Shown: piece by piece, positions 46,694 to 58,625 of the stretch | How positions within the stretch are numbered: the stretch's first letter is position 1 | Layout: each line of letters begins with the position of its first letter | From: Haliclystus octoradiatus | Lineage: Eukaryota > Cnidaria > Staurozoa > Stauromedusae > Haliclystidae | DNA: 64,000 nt | Direction of reading: 5' to 3' | NCBI GenBank assembly: GCA_916610825.1 | Contig: OU744447.1 | Span: 15,545,751-15,609,750 of the forward strand | Notes under the pieces: model-generated | Database searches by the model: none | The model's input: only the letters and a program-made list of their open reading frames with translations | Told to the model about the DNA's origin: nothing | Program-made: the position numbers and the translations under genes

Positions 46694-49099
46694 TCATATT
46701 TCCAGCGGTGTTTCATCGCCCTTTAATATTCTAGTGTCAAAAATTTGTATTTCACAAATTTGTAAAAGATCACTTTCACTAGCCCTTGTAACAACATTTA
46801 CATATCTTCCCAACAATCTCCATTGACATTCAACATTATTGATTATTGGACCAGCTCTTATGTTGACCGCCTTTGCACATCTAGAAAATATTATTTCAAA
46901 TGCAAATGAGTTCATAAACACTATATAGCCATGTTCTGATTGAATAGTTCAAAACATATGTTCTGCAACAGGGTGATTCCTTGGTGGAACTCTTTACCTG
47001 AGTCTGTCGTCATTCAAAAACAGTTCAGGGATTTAAAAAGTCACTTGATAAATTAGATTTATTGTTAAATTGTTAACTTTTCTGAAGTTATCTTGTTATA
47101 TTTTATTTTAATTTGTAAAATGGTTGTATGTAAGTGGAATTACTGTTGTGGTAATTCCCTGTTTTTGCCTGTCATTTTCATTTTATGACAAATAAATCAT
47201 ATCATAGCCCCATATTGTTTTTGAACGTTTTAGCAATGTTTCAACACAGTCCATATAATACTATAAAATGTTGCATGAAAATGTTTATAAAAGAGAAATT
47301 TCATATTCATCAACTCTCCATGAACTTCTCATGAAATGAGTATGAATAATTTTATAAAGTTCATTTGGTGCTAAATTCAAAAACAGTGTTTCGTGTCAAG
47401 CAAATGCATGTTTTGTTTTTCTTGAATTTTATATAGTTTTGAATAGTAACAGCGTTTTCCTATGGTGAGAAGATTATATTTATTGGGCGTAGTCAAATGG
47501 TTGCATTAAACTTTTGTTTAATAGAGAATCCCACTACTTCAAAAACAGTTCATGGCATCATAAACGTCTCCTGGAGGTTTCATGAACACTTCAAGCGTAA
47601 ACCTCGAAAATTTAAAAAAATTTAAGTAACTGTTCATGAAAAGTTGGGAAATTTCACTTTCATGAACCTATTAACTTTTTTACTTTGAAATAGCTTTTCT
47701 ATGCATTCTGCATCCTCAGATTAGATACGTTTCTAGGTATATTTTTTTCAAAGCTTAGCCATCTTCGGCTATTGCCAAGAACCAATAATAACTATTGCTG
47801 TATCAGAATAATAAAATAAGCAAGGAACTAATATTGATTTACAGCATGATTTAAACATGGATTTGGTTATACTCACATTGGGTTATTGTTTCCATTGGCC
47901 ATAGTGACTGCTCCAACGTAAAAATCAACATTTGTCTCCCTGTAAGGACAGCATGGATCCCTTTTTACAAATCTTATCCATCTAACACCATAAAATTTGA
48001 TTAAATCTAATCTCCACTATGCATTCCATATTGTTGTTGTATAGCTACAATATGGATGGACATAGTTACCATCAAGTGCTCGATCTGAAGTAGTAGCTGG
48101 ATCAAATGTCCTACTTTGCGTTGTTGGTTTATCATGTGCAAGATTTAAACCATCTTAAAAAAAATTGAACAATTTATATGCTAGGTTGTGGTTTGGATGA
48201 ACACTCTAGCAATCGGAATGCAGCAGTAGAGCAATATATAGACTGTTTGACCTAGTAAATAATCAGTATATCATAATGGGATCATAATCAAGGTTCAACG
48301 GTCAATTCAATCATCAAAATGATAAAATATTGTATTTCCTGTACAATAATAACGTTTCTCCTTAGCCTGCGTCACAAAATAAAACCTTTTTTACGTCTAC
48401 TAAACGATATGGGCTGGGACGCCGGCCACTTTGTTCTTACTTTTCTCAACATTTTCATGATCTGCAAATTAATATCTACTATACTTCTAAGATACTGGTA
48501 TTCCGCTTTAAGTTATATGAATATATATTGCAAGGTGTATTATGATAGATTGAGCCGTAAATCATCAAGGACGACCTCTCGGCGTTTGCATCCTACATGC
48601 AATGATTCACCATAATGAACCAGACAGTTTGGATAAATTTATCGCATCATGAATATCTACAACAGAATGTTATCTGTTTCCCTTTATGATTAAGAAAAAA
48701 ATTCAAAATTGAGTTGATTTTAGAAATTATTAATACTGTACCTGTTATGATTGACACTGAAACCTTTCTATAAGAATAGATGAGATCATTGTTTTCAGTG
48801 TACACTTCATTTCCAAAACAGTTCATACTTGCAGTACGGGTAGCATATAGGTAACATGTCTTATCATATTTTGAGTATCGAATTGATTTGCATGTCTCCA
48901 ATCTATTGCATTTATGATGACAGTTAATTAACGATTGAAAATGCTCAATATATGCTAAGCATTTTGTTTCAAAATTGTTCTCAGTATTATGAAGTTCATC
49001 AAAAAGAACCATAGAACTACATCCAATGTTTTGCCATAAGAATAAAATAGTAGATAGACAAATTAAATCTTTATTATTAGGCCAATATTGTGAATCCAT
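46694..49099 (-). CDS. Secreted PAN/apple plus F-type lectin (fucolectin) gene, with one in-frame stop
   Basis: Three exons on the minus strand: 49099-48742, 48153-47877 and 46880-46694, all with GT-AG and matching phases (1, then 2). Exon 1 has a signal peptide (LICLSTILFLWQNIGCSS) and a PAN/apple-like domain with CHHCKNR-like spacing (CHHKCNRLETCKSIRY, CYLY). Exons 2-3 encode an F-type lectin: NLAHDKPTTQSRTF, RALDGN, WRLDL, a vicinal Cys pair in RDPCCPYR, NGNNNPICAKAV and GRYVNVV with LQICEIQIF. F-type lectins bind fucose in invertebrate recognition. The expected Trp-Trp before RLDL reads stop-Trp: TAG at 48019-48017. Everything after it is intact, so this is a recent nonsense allele, an error, or recoding. 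An upstream ATG at 49147 is in frame, but 49099 gives the better signal peptide. Confidence 0.75.
46881..47876. other. Intron of the lectin gene with LINE tail and fold-back repeats
   Basis: A 996-base intron (minus-strand gene). It holds a LINE 3' fragment in plus orientation at about 46970-47210 and GTTCATGAAC-type repeats at about 47270-47370 and 47540-47665. No additional exon is needed for the lectin frame. Confidence 0.6.
46970..47210 (+). mobile_element. 5'-truncated LINE (non-LTR retrotransposon) 3' end
   Basis: An open segment to the stop at 47054-47056 reads IPWWNSLPESVVIQKQF, then RDLKSHLIN. W-N-S-L-P-x-x-V-V followed by F-x-x-x-L-K-x-x-L is the usual C-terminal signature of animal LINE reverse transcriptases. 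A short 3' UTR ending GACAAATAAATCATATCATA follows. Only the last 29 codons survive, so the copy is inactive. Confidence 0.65.
48154..48741. other. Intron 1 of the lectin gene
   Basis: A 588-base intron. A plus-strand open frame at 48319-48615 has no recognisable family and no splice support, and I leave it out. Nothing else is seen. Confidence 0.6.
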
Positions 49100-50936
49100 T
49101 TTCTTGATACGGCTTATAATTATTATGGTTTCATCAGGTAGCTGCATTGGAATGAAAATCTATATTTAGCTTGTTAAATTCATACCTGCTTGACTGTTTA
49201 TTTGTCTGTCTATGATATTTTTAATTTTCAAGCCAATTGTTTTCAATGAGTATGTATATAGTTTATAAATATGTTTGTACAACTCTATATGTTCGTTATG
49301 TAACTTTTTATAGAATTGAATTCCTTAAGATACCAGTTGAAGAGCCCAAGTAAAATGTTTCATCAAAAGATCAATTGGAGTGACTAAGTAATCACATCTG
49401 GTCTCTTGTTTAATTTTCAGAATGGGATATTAGGCCAAATAAAAAAATTACCGGTTTCTCATCAGAAAAATTTCAAAAAGAAAATGTTGCGGGAGGTTTT
49501 TGGCTTTTAAGTCGTGGCCAATAGAATTCAAAGCAAAATGTAGTATTTATATATCTTGGAAAACCAAAATACCTTGTGCTTCATGTATGTATAATATACG
49601 TTTAATGAAATAATATTTTGAATGATGATCAATATTTTAATATCGTATCAACTTTTATATAGTTTTGACATTGAGGTGATGAAAAAGGTGATTTTTTACA
49701 ACAAAAAATAAATAATATAGATCACCTTAAAAGTTTATGTATGATGCGATTGGCGATTTTAAGAGTTTTCGTCTAACTTCTTGGTTTCACTTTTGTTTAG
49801 AATGTTGGAACTTAACAAGTCAAATAATTTGTTTAATTTGACGCAGTTCCTGGATTCTTGAACTGATTTTAAAAATAATTTATGAAAATGATATCTGACT
49901 ATCTGATAATCCATAAATATTAACTGTATATTGAGATATATTTCAAATTTTCAAAACTTAAAAAGTAAATCTCAAATGTCTATATATATATACATAAATC
50001 AAACTAAAAATTAATAAATATTATATCTAATTAAAACAAAATAATTATTTAACTAATAATAAATGTATATCAATCCATGCGTAGTAATTAAATATCATAT
50101 AAATAATAGAACTATCGAAAAATGAAACATGCCCCAATAAACAGGCAAAAATTGCTTCTGGGGTTTCGTCAACAATGTTGAATAATAAAACTGTAAACAT
50201 ACTAAATAAACAACTTATGTATTTTATTTTTATGTATTTAAACTACTGTATATTATTCAAATTGTTATGGTTGGAAATAAACATATCTATTTGCCTATCT
50301 AAATCATTCATGATTTGCTCTATTCATGCTGTGCCTGCTATGAATAATTTAGAAGCTACACGTAAACGACATGTCAATCTTTCGTAAACTAATTTCAAAA
50401 TATTCATTACCGCTACCAAATCTACTGGGATAGTAACTTAACTGTTCACAGGCATGAGAAATTTCTTCCAATCAGCGGAATTCCTCCTTTTCTATAATCT
50501 CCAAAACAAAGGAAACACAAATCTAGCTATTGTTTTGATAGGTTTTCAAGGATTTTCCTCCGTTTTGACTGGACTTTATTCTCATGCATGAAACCAATTA
50601 CCAAAGTAAAATTAGCTCCTTAATGTTTGAACAGATTTGGTTGTTTATACACTTTGCTGTAAGTGATCATTCAAGTGGTTTTTTCGCATTATAGTACTTT
50701 TACAATGAAGAGTTAATGAAAAGTTCATGAACTTGATAAACATGATAAACACAGTCTACAGAAAATGTTCATGAGAAATTCAGATTAATTTCAGAAACGA
50801 GAAATTTCCATGAGATATGAGAATCTGTATGGAAATTCCTATAGAAATTCTAAGTAAGACCCCTTGGCAATTGAGACGTTTTCCATAAGGTTCTTAAAAG
50901 AATCCTTTAGGAATCATATCAGTATGTTATATACAG

Positions 50937-51062
50937 TGAAACCCGTATAGAACAACCAGCTATGAGACTTAAAAATACCATTTTAGACATATTAAGTGTG
51001 ACCACTATAGACAGGTGGTCGCTGTTAGAAGTGATCATTATAACAGGTTTGGCTGTAGCACC
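50937..51062. repeat. Dispersed repeat, GACCATTATAGACAGG family, copy 2
   Basis: It starts GTGAAACCCGTATAGAACAA, contains GTGACCACTATAGACAGG and ends AGGTTTGGCTGTA. It is collinear with the copy at 32434 but diverged. A minus-orientation fragment is at 55103-55190. Confidence 0.6.
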
Positions 51063-51307
51063 GACACAATTCTTATAAGATTATACATTTTCTGTATGAA
51101 GTCTATAAGAGCTCCATCAACATTCTTTTAAAACCCTATGCACTTTCTATAAAAAGTCTACACAAATACCGTAAATATGTATGCCGCAAAATGGAGGAAA
51201 GAATGTTTTATGGACTAATGCATAGACTGTATATTCAATCTGACAGGCACAATTCTCGCAGTACGTCTGACGTCTATTTGTGTTTATGTTTGCTACAAAT
51301 TACGCCC

Positions 51308-51358
51308 GTTAATATCACATCCAGCTTAATATCACAACCGGCTTAATATCACTAATTT
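51308..51358. repeat. Short tandem repeat, three units of 17 bases
   Basis: Three successive units of TTAATATCACA plus a CC(A/G)GC-like end, the third truncated. Non-coding, in the FBXO10 3' intergenic region. The unit recurs loosely near 51405-51425 (TATATCACAACC). Confidence 0.55.
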
Positions 51359-51894
51359 TTCAGGACCAGTTCTATCTCAAATATTTCTGCCCAGTTAGTT
51401 ATATCACAACCTGCTCATCATTACAGTTTTTGGCTGCAGAAAGGCAGTCATATTAATGAGGTTTACACTGTAATTCAAAATCTACTTTGAAAATCCCTGA
51501 ATAGGAATAACCATTGGATAAACAAACAATAATAGATATTTCTGGTAAAAAGAAAAATAATTAAGACCGATAACAGCAACAATGTTTTTCACTCTCTAAT
51601 CTTTCCCCATAGACATAAAACTCATTAAATCTGTATCTATACGAATGATAAATTATTTACTTTTGCAGAAACTAAACTAAGAGCCATCATGGCTATATAA
51701 CTCTATTATATACGGTATGTACATCAATTGAATACTCTCCTAGTTATTTACATAATTATCTTACACCTCATATAGATAATCAATATCCAATCATTTGAAA
51801 ACATTTCAAAAATCAAGTAGTTTCTAACTATTTTTCTAAATCACACATTTCTTTGCACTGTAGATGATGTGCTTGGATTCATTACTTCCATAAA

Positions 51895-54800
51895 TCACAT
51901 TATCAAGCAAATGCGACTCAGCACATTTGAATTATAAATAGTATTCCTAACTGGTTTGTCGTTTGCTGTATAAAACGGTGCAGTTCTTTCGTCAATTTCA
52001 TTCAAATGAGGACGAGGTAATGGTGATATAAAATGACGAAAATCAACATCACCTTTTTCTTTATACTCCAATCCAGCAACTTCTTTCACTTTTTCTTCTG
52101 CAGTTGTTATTACTTGAACAGGAAATTCTTCATTATCAGCCAAATGAGAGTTACTCAAATTATGATGTGATATATATTCAGATAGTTTTGAATCATAGTA
52201 AAATTGATTTGATTCAATAAATCCTCTCGCATCTCGTTCAATTCTTACACAAACAAAACCTCTTGAGAACATTCGATTTCTTACAATATGTGGATCACAC
52301 GATGGATTAATTTGTAAACATGGCGTATCGATAGAAATAATATCATTTGTCTTCACCATACCCATACCAGATAAACAGATACCAATGTCATAATTATGAT
52401 AAATACCATTCCCAGTAATAGTTGTGGTTACACCAATTTCGCTTAATATACCACAGCATTGATTTCCTGATATACGATTATTTTGTATCACTGTGTCTGC
52501 TGATGGACATTGCAGGTGAACACCATGTCTTCCATTGAACTCAATCATGTTCTTAGCAATCACAACCCCTTCACTTCCACTATAAACAATACCATGTCCT
52601 TGATTTTCACAAATTGTATTCGCTTCAATTTGTGGCAGATTCTTGTCCGATCTCGAAACTATCAACAAAAAACATTCACTTTTACTATGAAATACAGCTT
52701 AAGTACAATATATAACTTACTTTGATACCCAACCCTTGATTTGAATTAAATACCAAGCAAGTTTGGCAGTAGATGTTTATTAAATGTTAAGCTTCAAATT
52801 GTCATATTGTGTCATATTCATAATTGCAAATTAAATAAATGATGGGATCATGTAATAAATTGCCACAAATGACAGTTTAAACAGAGTAATGCACCGACAA
52901 ATGGTTGAGGTTTTGCCTATCAATCAGAAAATTATCAATTCCCTTTTGGATATGCTCTAGATTCCTTAAGTTTTGGATTTTAGGATGCTGCCTACCAAAC
53001 TTTTTCAGGACAAGTATACTTTGTACAGCTTAATTTAATTGACACTCTACTTAATTTTTGTTGTGTGCCAAACATATCTTTGATATTCAATATGTGAATT
53101 ACCTTGCATATAGCGAGATTCTGGATCAGTTTCTTGTGCCAGAGGAGAAACTATTTCATCATCATCACTACTTTCCCCAACAGAATCCTGTAACAGATAA
53201 GTTGATGATTATGAAACATTTATAGACCAAATGAGTATATCAAATCAAAAATCTATGACAAACTGTTCAGCATAGGAATACAAAAGCATTGTTTGATTTC
53301 ATTTCAAAGATGTATCTGTCATTAGTTTGATATTTTTTCCTTCCTGGAGATGTTGCAAAATACAAAATAAATGTGTTACAAAATGAGTACAAAACAATCC
53401 ATAATTAATGATAATTAATCAATAAAATAAATCCAAAATAATCTAGAAAATTGAAGCACTGCAAAGTAAAGATGTGAGTTAAATCAAACTCCAGAAAATT
53501 GACCACGGGTGCAAATCTGTGTTGAAAATAATGTATGATCCTAATTCAAAATTTAAATTTAAAAATTAATCCGATCTAGCTCCAAAGTTTACATTATGAA
53601 TCCGAAAAAAAAAGAAAAAATTGTAGTCAGTTAAACGATTCTGTACGTTGCAATTAGACTGCTATAGTAGATGATTAATAAGAAATTGTGCCGCAACAGT
53701 TTTGTAACCAGAATATGTAGGTTGATCAAATCAAGAAATATAAATGTGTAACAATGAAAACTGCAAAAACAATACAAATCAAACATTATCTCAAAATCTG
53801 TTTTAATCCCAGAGAATTGTATTAATCCGATCCGAGGCTGAAAATCCTTCTGATCCTAAATCAGGTCAGATCGCATTTATCTGGATTCGCACACCTCTAC
53901 TGTAAAGTGCCGTTGTGTTTTGTTTCTGATTGCTATAGCATATTTGACACTTCATGGCTCCCATTTCAAATCATAATTGAACAATGAATATTTGTTTAAT
54001 ATTTTTAAATAATCAAACCTGATGATGATCCTGTTGATGAAATTCATGTGCAAGGATTTCTTGATTGCCATGGTAATCACTATCGATATCACTCATAAAT
54101 GCAATGCCAGCATCACCTGATCGAATGATACGATTACTATGGATGACAGGATGTGCACCATCCAAAATCCATAAACCACATGCACCATTGTCTAAAATGA
54201 AATCATTTTCAATGAATTTAGAACCTAGATTATTTCAAACTTATGGTCGACAAATCACCAAGCATGTTCAAAGTTGAATACAAATAATTGCATAGATTTT
54301 AGACCTAAGGTCCATAATTTAACATTAAAATATCAAAACCTTTTTTCAAATTACCCTAGATCTTCAAACAGTGTTAAGCCTTTTGCCAAACATCCGTTAA
54401 TAATGAAACATAATTGTTGCAACTAGTCACAATTTCAATCCATTTCTACAGTTATTAAAAAATCTAATTTTATAGTCACAACAGACATCATCTATGGGAA
54501 GTTTGACCTTATGCTTATTCTAATATAAACGTAAATGAATAATTGTAACCAAATTCCATATTTAATGCAGGTGGAGAATGCAATTGAGAAGTTACTTATG
54601 AATCTAACCAATTATTCTTGAATTAGCCAAAGCAGTCATGTAACACTTACAAGTCTAATGCAGTATAATATGATGAAATTATGGAAAGCATTAAGCCTGT
54701 AACATGTACCTTCAATTGTGTTATCATATATCATTCCTTTTCCCCTTTTCCCAACAACAATACCATCAGCTTGTCCATTACGGATAACATTATGTGACAC

Positions 54801-57800
54801 AACAGGGTTCGCACCATGACGTATATCAATACCAGCCCATTCAGATCCAACAATTTCATTATGTGATATATGACCTTTTCCATCTTCTGTAATTGCAATC
54901 CCAGTCACCTGGCCACACATAATGTAGTTATACCTAACACATAGAATAAATAAACCAATGTTTCACCACATCCGTATTCACTTTAGTATGAATTTTATTG
55001 TAGGAAGAAATAATCAAACTGTTACCAAAATAGTAACGCTTACTGTCAGAAGAGGACTTTAGAACAACTGCACTTGAAATATGGATGATTGCTTTAAAGA
55101 GTCAAACCTGTTGTAATGGTCACCTCTATACAGTGGCCACATGTCAGTGGTCACTCTTTCTACGTCTAAAATAGTGTTGAGCCTCAATGTTGTGACTCAT
55201 TCTTATTTGGCACGCCAAAACTACTTCTGAAGTGCTCACGAAAACCGTGCAATAACGAGAATAATATTGTACATCAATCCACGGTGTTCTTTTTGCTTAT
55301 TTATTATTATTCTTGTCATATCGATAAAAACGAAACCATTCTATTTGCATCGCTTTTGCACGTATGTGGATGCTAAAAATCGAAAATAGTTTGTTTCAAA
55401 TCTTGAATGTCAATGCCATAATAATAATCATAATATAATAAAAGGTATAATCAAAAAGTAGTATTATTGTGATCTTTTAGTTCTATGCGGTATTTATTAT
55501 CTGGCATGTTGATAAATTAAAAATGCAAATTATTATAAAACCTCAAAAGTGAGGTAACTAAACGGGACTCGGACTTTCTTTGCAAAATAATATAAACAAT
55601 TTTTCAATGATTATAACACCAAATGTTTATTTTAATTTTATAAAATTCACAATAAAGAACACTACACTGCTCAAAAAGGCCCAAATTTCACAACAATATG
55701 AAAATTACAAGCAATGGCTGAACATACTCAAATTCTTGTACAATTTAAATCACAACTTTATCTGTTCTCAAAATCAATTAACAGATACTATATCACAGTG
55801 AAGAAAGAAATAATGTTTTAAAATAATTAATAATACCAATTGGCTTGCTCATTCCTCCATTTTTTTCTTTCTTTCTATTGAATCAACCCTGTATATAAAT
55901 GCCACCTGCTTGCAGTAGTCAATTCATCTAAAAGTTTCACTGTAACAAGACTGATACAAGACAATTGAACATGAATTGATGTTACTTACTTGACAACTGG
56001 GTTTGCTTTGTATAACACATAAACTCCAGCTTCTCTATTATTGAATATATCATTGAATCGAATTAGTCCACGGCTATTATCCAAACAAACAATACCAGAA
56101 CGCCTTCCACTATGTATAGCATTATGTTGGATGACAGGATTGGCACTATTACGTATATCAATTCCTGCTTCACCGCAACACAGAATATTATTAAAAGATA
56201 ATAAACCACCAGAATGATCGCGAAAAAAGAATCCAGATGTTTCGCAATTATTTACGATATTATTAAATGCAATAATCCTAGAACTCTGAACGCAACGGAT
56301 GCCGTAAACAAGATCTGTAATTTCGTTGCCTTCAATCCAACATTGTGACATGCGACAAACTGTTATACCACCACGACCTGCTGTAATTTTATTATTCCTT
56401 ATAACAACACCATGCATAAGTCGCAATGTTCTTTTTGTTTGAGCATCAATTGTATGATTTGATAATCCACTTTCTGTATTCGGATAACATGAATCTGAAA
56501 CTGGTGTCGCTAGAAGCATATTTGAATGAACAGCCCATGCGTTTGACAGTTTAGAAGGACTTGTACGAGATTCAAGCCTTTCATTAGAGCTAGTCTTGTA
56601 ATGCATTGTACAAATTGATAATTTACTAGCATAAAATTCTTGAATAGCAAGATCATTGTTTGCATTGAATAAAAGTGCTGGTCTTCCATGTGTGTCAGAA
56701 TAACGATCTCTAACAGGTAATGATAGTTCTTCAACAAGGATCCCAACTCGATCTGGTTTAAAATAATTATTTTGTACAACACTAAAAGGAACTGCTTTGA
56801 AACTGACATAAGATAAATTAAAAGAACAATAACGAATATTCAACGAGCCAGGTGATGTGACAAGCAGGTGACCATATTCTAGATTGCAGTGATCCATGTG
56901 CAGATGTCCAGTTATTACCTGTGGAAAGACAGATGAAAAAGTTCAGTTACAATATGCCATTGCACTACACAGTATATTTATTAAAAAGACTGTCATGCAT
57001 ATAGTTCTTAAATAACATTGGCCCTTAGAGATGAGACGATTAATCAGAACTAATCAGATTTACAGATTAATTGACTTGTTTTTAACGGTGATCAATTCTG
57101 TTATTGCAATTTGTAACGCATTTATTATGATTTAAAGAAATCCATTTCACATCCTTACTAAACTTTGATATTTGCGTGATTGAACTTCAAAAACTATAAT
57201 TTTCAAAGGATTTCAAATATTTTTCACATTTTTTTTGTTACTGATTAATCAATCGTTTGTTTTGAATATAGGCATAACAATTGGTACATTTTGTGATCAG
57301 CTCATCTCTAATCCACTTCCTTCTGAATTTGTGCCAGCCGCCTTTTGTAACTCTCAGTCCTGGAATCCTCTATTGTATTGGATCTTTAGCCTATATTTAA
57401 CGTAAGGCAATTATACGACTTCTCATTCAAAATATTAATTAATTTTCAACTTTATTTTCAATTTAAAATGGGAAAATTTGAAAAAAGGGACTGAGTACTA
57501 CACAGCAAAATTAATTCTTGGAATATATATTGAACAGTAACGAAAATGTAAATAAAATTTTTGTTTGACCTTGGTTTGCAAGAAGGCCCTTTCGACCTGC
57601 TCCATATCAAGGGCATGAGGGACTATCACCCCGTTGCCCCCTGCTCCAGTCTGTCAATGGAAGCATAATAGCCATGTAATTCACCATACAATTGCTACAA
57701 TCATCAGCAGCTGCAACGGCATGGGATAAATCTGATAGGTCTGAATTTATTGAAACTAATCCAAATTTATGCGAGTTTCAAATAAACTTTTGTTGTTCAG

Positions 57801-58625
57801 TATATAAACTAGTTAACCACATGATTCAGTGTCTATGTTGGGTAGGTCTAGTTCAACTACTTTACACTGTTTATCACAAAGGATTTATATGACTTATCCA
57901 GAGGAATGTGAATAGTGCATAGGCCTACGGGATTTTGATTTAAATCGTCATACCTTGACTAGTACTGATGAAGCACCTCTTGGCCTAGGATAATAAGGTC
58001 TGATAGTGATATTCGAAATCCGTGCCGTAGCTGCTTGCATTTCAATAGGCATCATTAGTGTGACTTTAGTTGCATCCGATGAGCCAACAATTTCAAGGGG
58101 AAATTTTAATACAAAGGGAAACTGTTCTTGATAGACACCAGATGACAATACAATCTTATCAAATGGAGACGCAGCAGCGAGCACGCTTTTAATTGTTAAG
58201 TATTTCTTGCCAAGGCCAACACGCAATGTCCTTCTTTCTCTTTTCCGTTTGAATACATTGAATAAGCCATAAGATGATGAACAAGACGTGTTAGTTTTAT
58301 AATTATTTAACCATAGTCGTGAATCTGAATACATTGTTTTATAAGCAGCTTGCCATGAAATAGGTTTCATTTTGGGTGCAATAGGCCAATGCGGTGGCTT
58401 CCATCTTTTACCAAGTTCAGCTTGGAAATACAATTCTTTCCAACGTGTTGCATCTAAACTTTCTATTAAAACAGCCCAATCTTTACATACTTGAGCGCAT
58501 CGACATAAATCTATTACTGAGAAATAAGAGAAGACAACACGCCATAGCTCCAATGGTAAAGCGTTGCACGGGCGACGAGCTCTTGTTGAAGTTATAGTCT
58601 TCTCATTTGAATTATTTGGAGCCAT
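51895..58625 (-). CDS. FBXO10: F-box only protein 10 (FBXO10) orthologue, complete, CaaX-ended
   Basis: Six minus-strand exons: 58625-57954, 56918-55990, 54933-54710, 54191-54019, 53187-53103 and 52658-51895. The 2,847 nt encode 948 aa, close to the roughly 956 aa of human FBXO10. The N terminus has an F-box (LPLELWRVVFSYFSVIDLC, then VCKDW), which recruits SKP1 in SCF ubiquitin ligases. The conserved RRRERRTL-like segment (KRERRTLRVGLGKKY) precedes a long right-handed beta-helix of PbH1 repeats (for example NPVIQHNAIHSGRRSGIV and NPVVSHNVIRNGQADGIVV), the presumed substrate platform. The conserved PRPHL motif lies near the end. The last four residues are CLIM, a CaaX box predicting prenylation. 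An acidic linker (GESSDDDE) is in exon 5. Start chosen at the first Met before the F-box; no upstream alternative fits. Confidence 0.93.
52659..53102. other. FBXO10 intron 5
   Basis: A 444-base intron with donor GTAATTC and acceptor TTTTGTTGATAG on the minus strand. No gene or clear repeat is seen. Confidence 0.65.
53188..54018. other. FBXO10 intron 4 with a hAT-like insertion
   Basis: An 831-base intron. Most of it (53467-53899) looks like a decayed DNA-transposon-derived element, described separately. Confidence 0.5.
53467..53899. mobile_element. Candidate decayed hAT-type non-autonomous element
   Basis: The termini are TAAAGATGTGAG on the left and, inverted, TAGAGGTGTGCG on the right (9 of 12 identical). 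Flanks are CTGCAAAG (53459-53466) and CTGTAAAG (53900-53907), an 8-base duplication with one mismatch, as expected for hAT. The interior is non-coding. Confidence 0.45.
54192..54709. other. FBXO10 intron 3
   Basis: A 518-base intron, AT-rich. I see nothing in it. Confidence 0.65.
54934..55989. other. FBXO10 intron 2
   Basis: A 1,056-base intron. A minus-orientation fragment of the GACCATTATAGACAGG-type repeat lies at about 55103-55190. A plus-strand open frame at 55580-55801 resembles nothing and is AT-driven. Confidence 0.55.
56919..57953. other. FBXO10 intron 1 with a possible inverted-repeat element
   Basis: A 1,035-base intron. The ends of 57026-57310 are inverse copies of TAGAGATGAG, with AATCAG-type words inside, suggesting a small DNA-transposon relic. 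I could not find a target duplication. Confidence 0.45.

Larger units (their letters stand above)
49100..51894. other. Intergenic region between the lectin gene and FBXO10
   Basis: About 2.8 kb of AT-rich DNA with no recognised gene. It should contain the promoter of the minus-strand lectin gene and the 3' UTR of FBXO10. Repeats seen are GTTCATGA fragments at 50705-50800, a copy of the GACCATTATAGACAGG-type family at 50937-51062 and a short 17-base tandem repeat at about 51308-51358. Confidence 0.55.

Noticed and set aside
48319-48615. 98-codon plus-strand open frame with hydrophobic stretches
   Set aside because: It lies within intron 1 of the minus-strand lectin gene, has no homology I recognise and is AT-driven.
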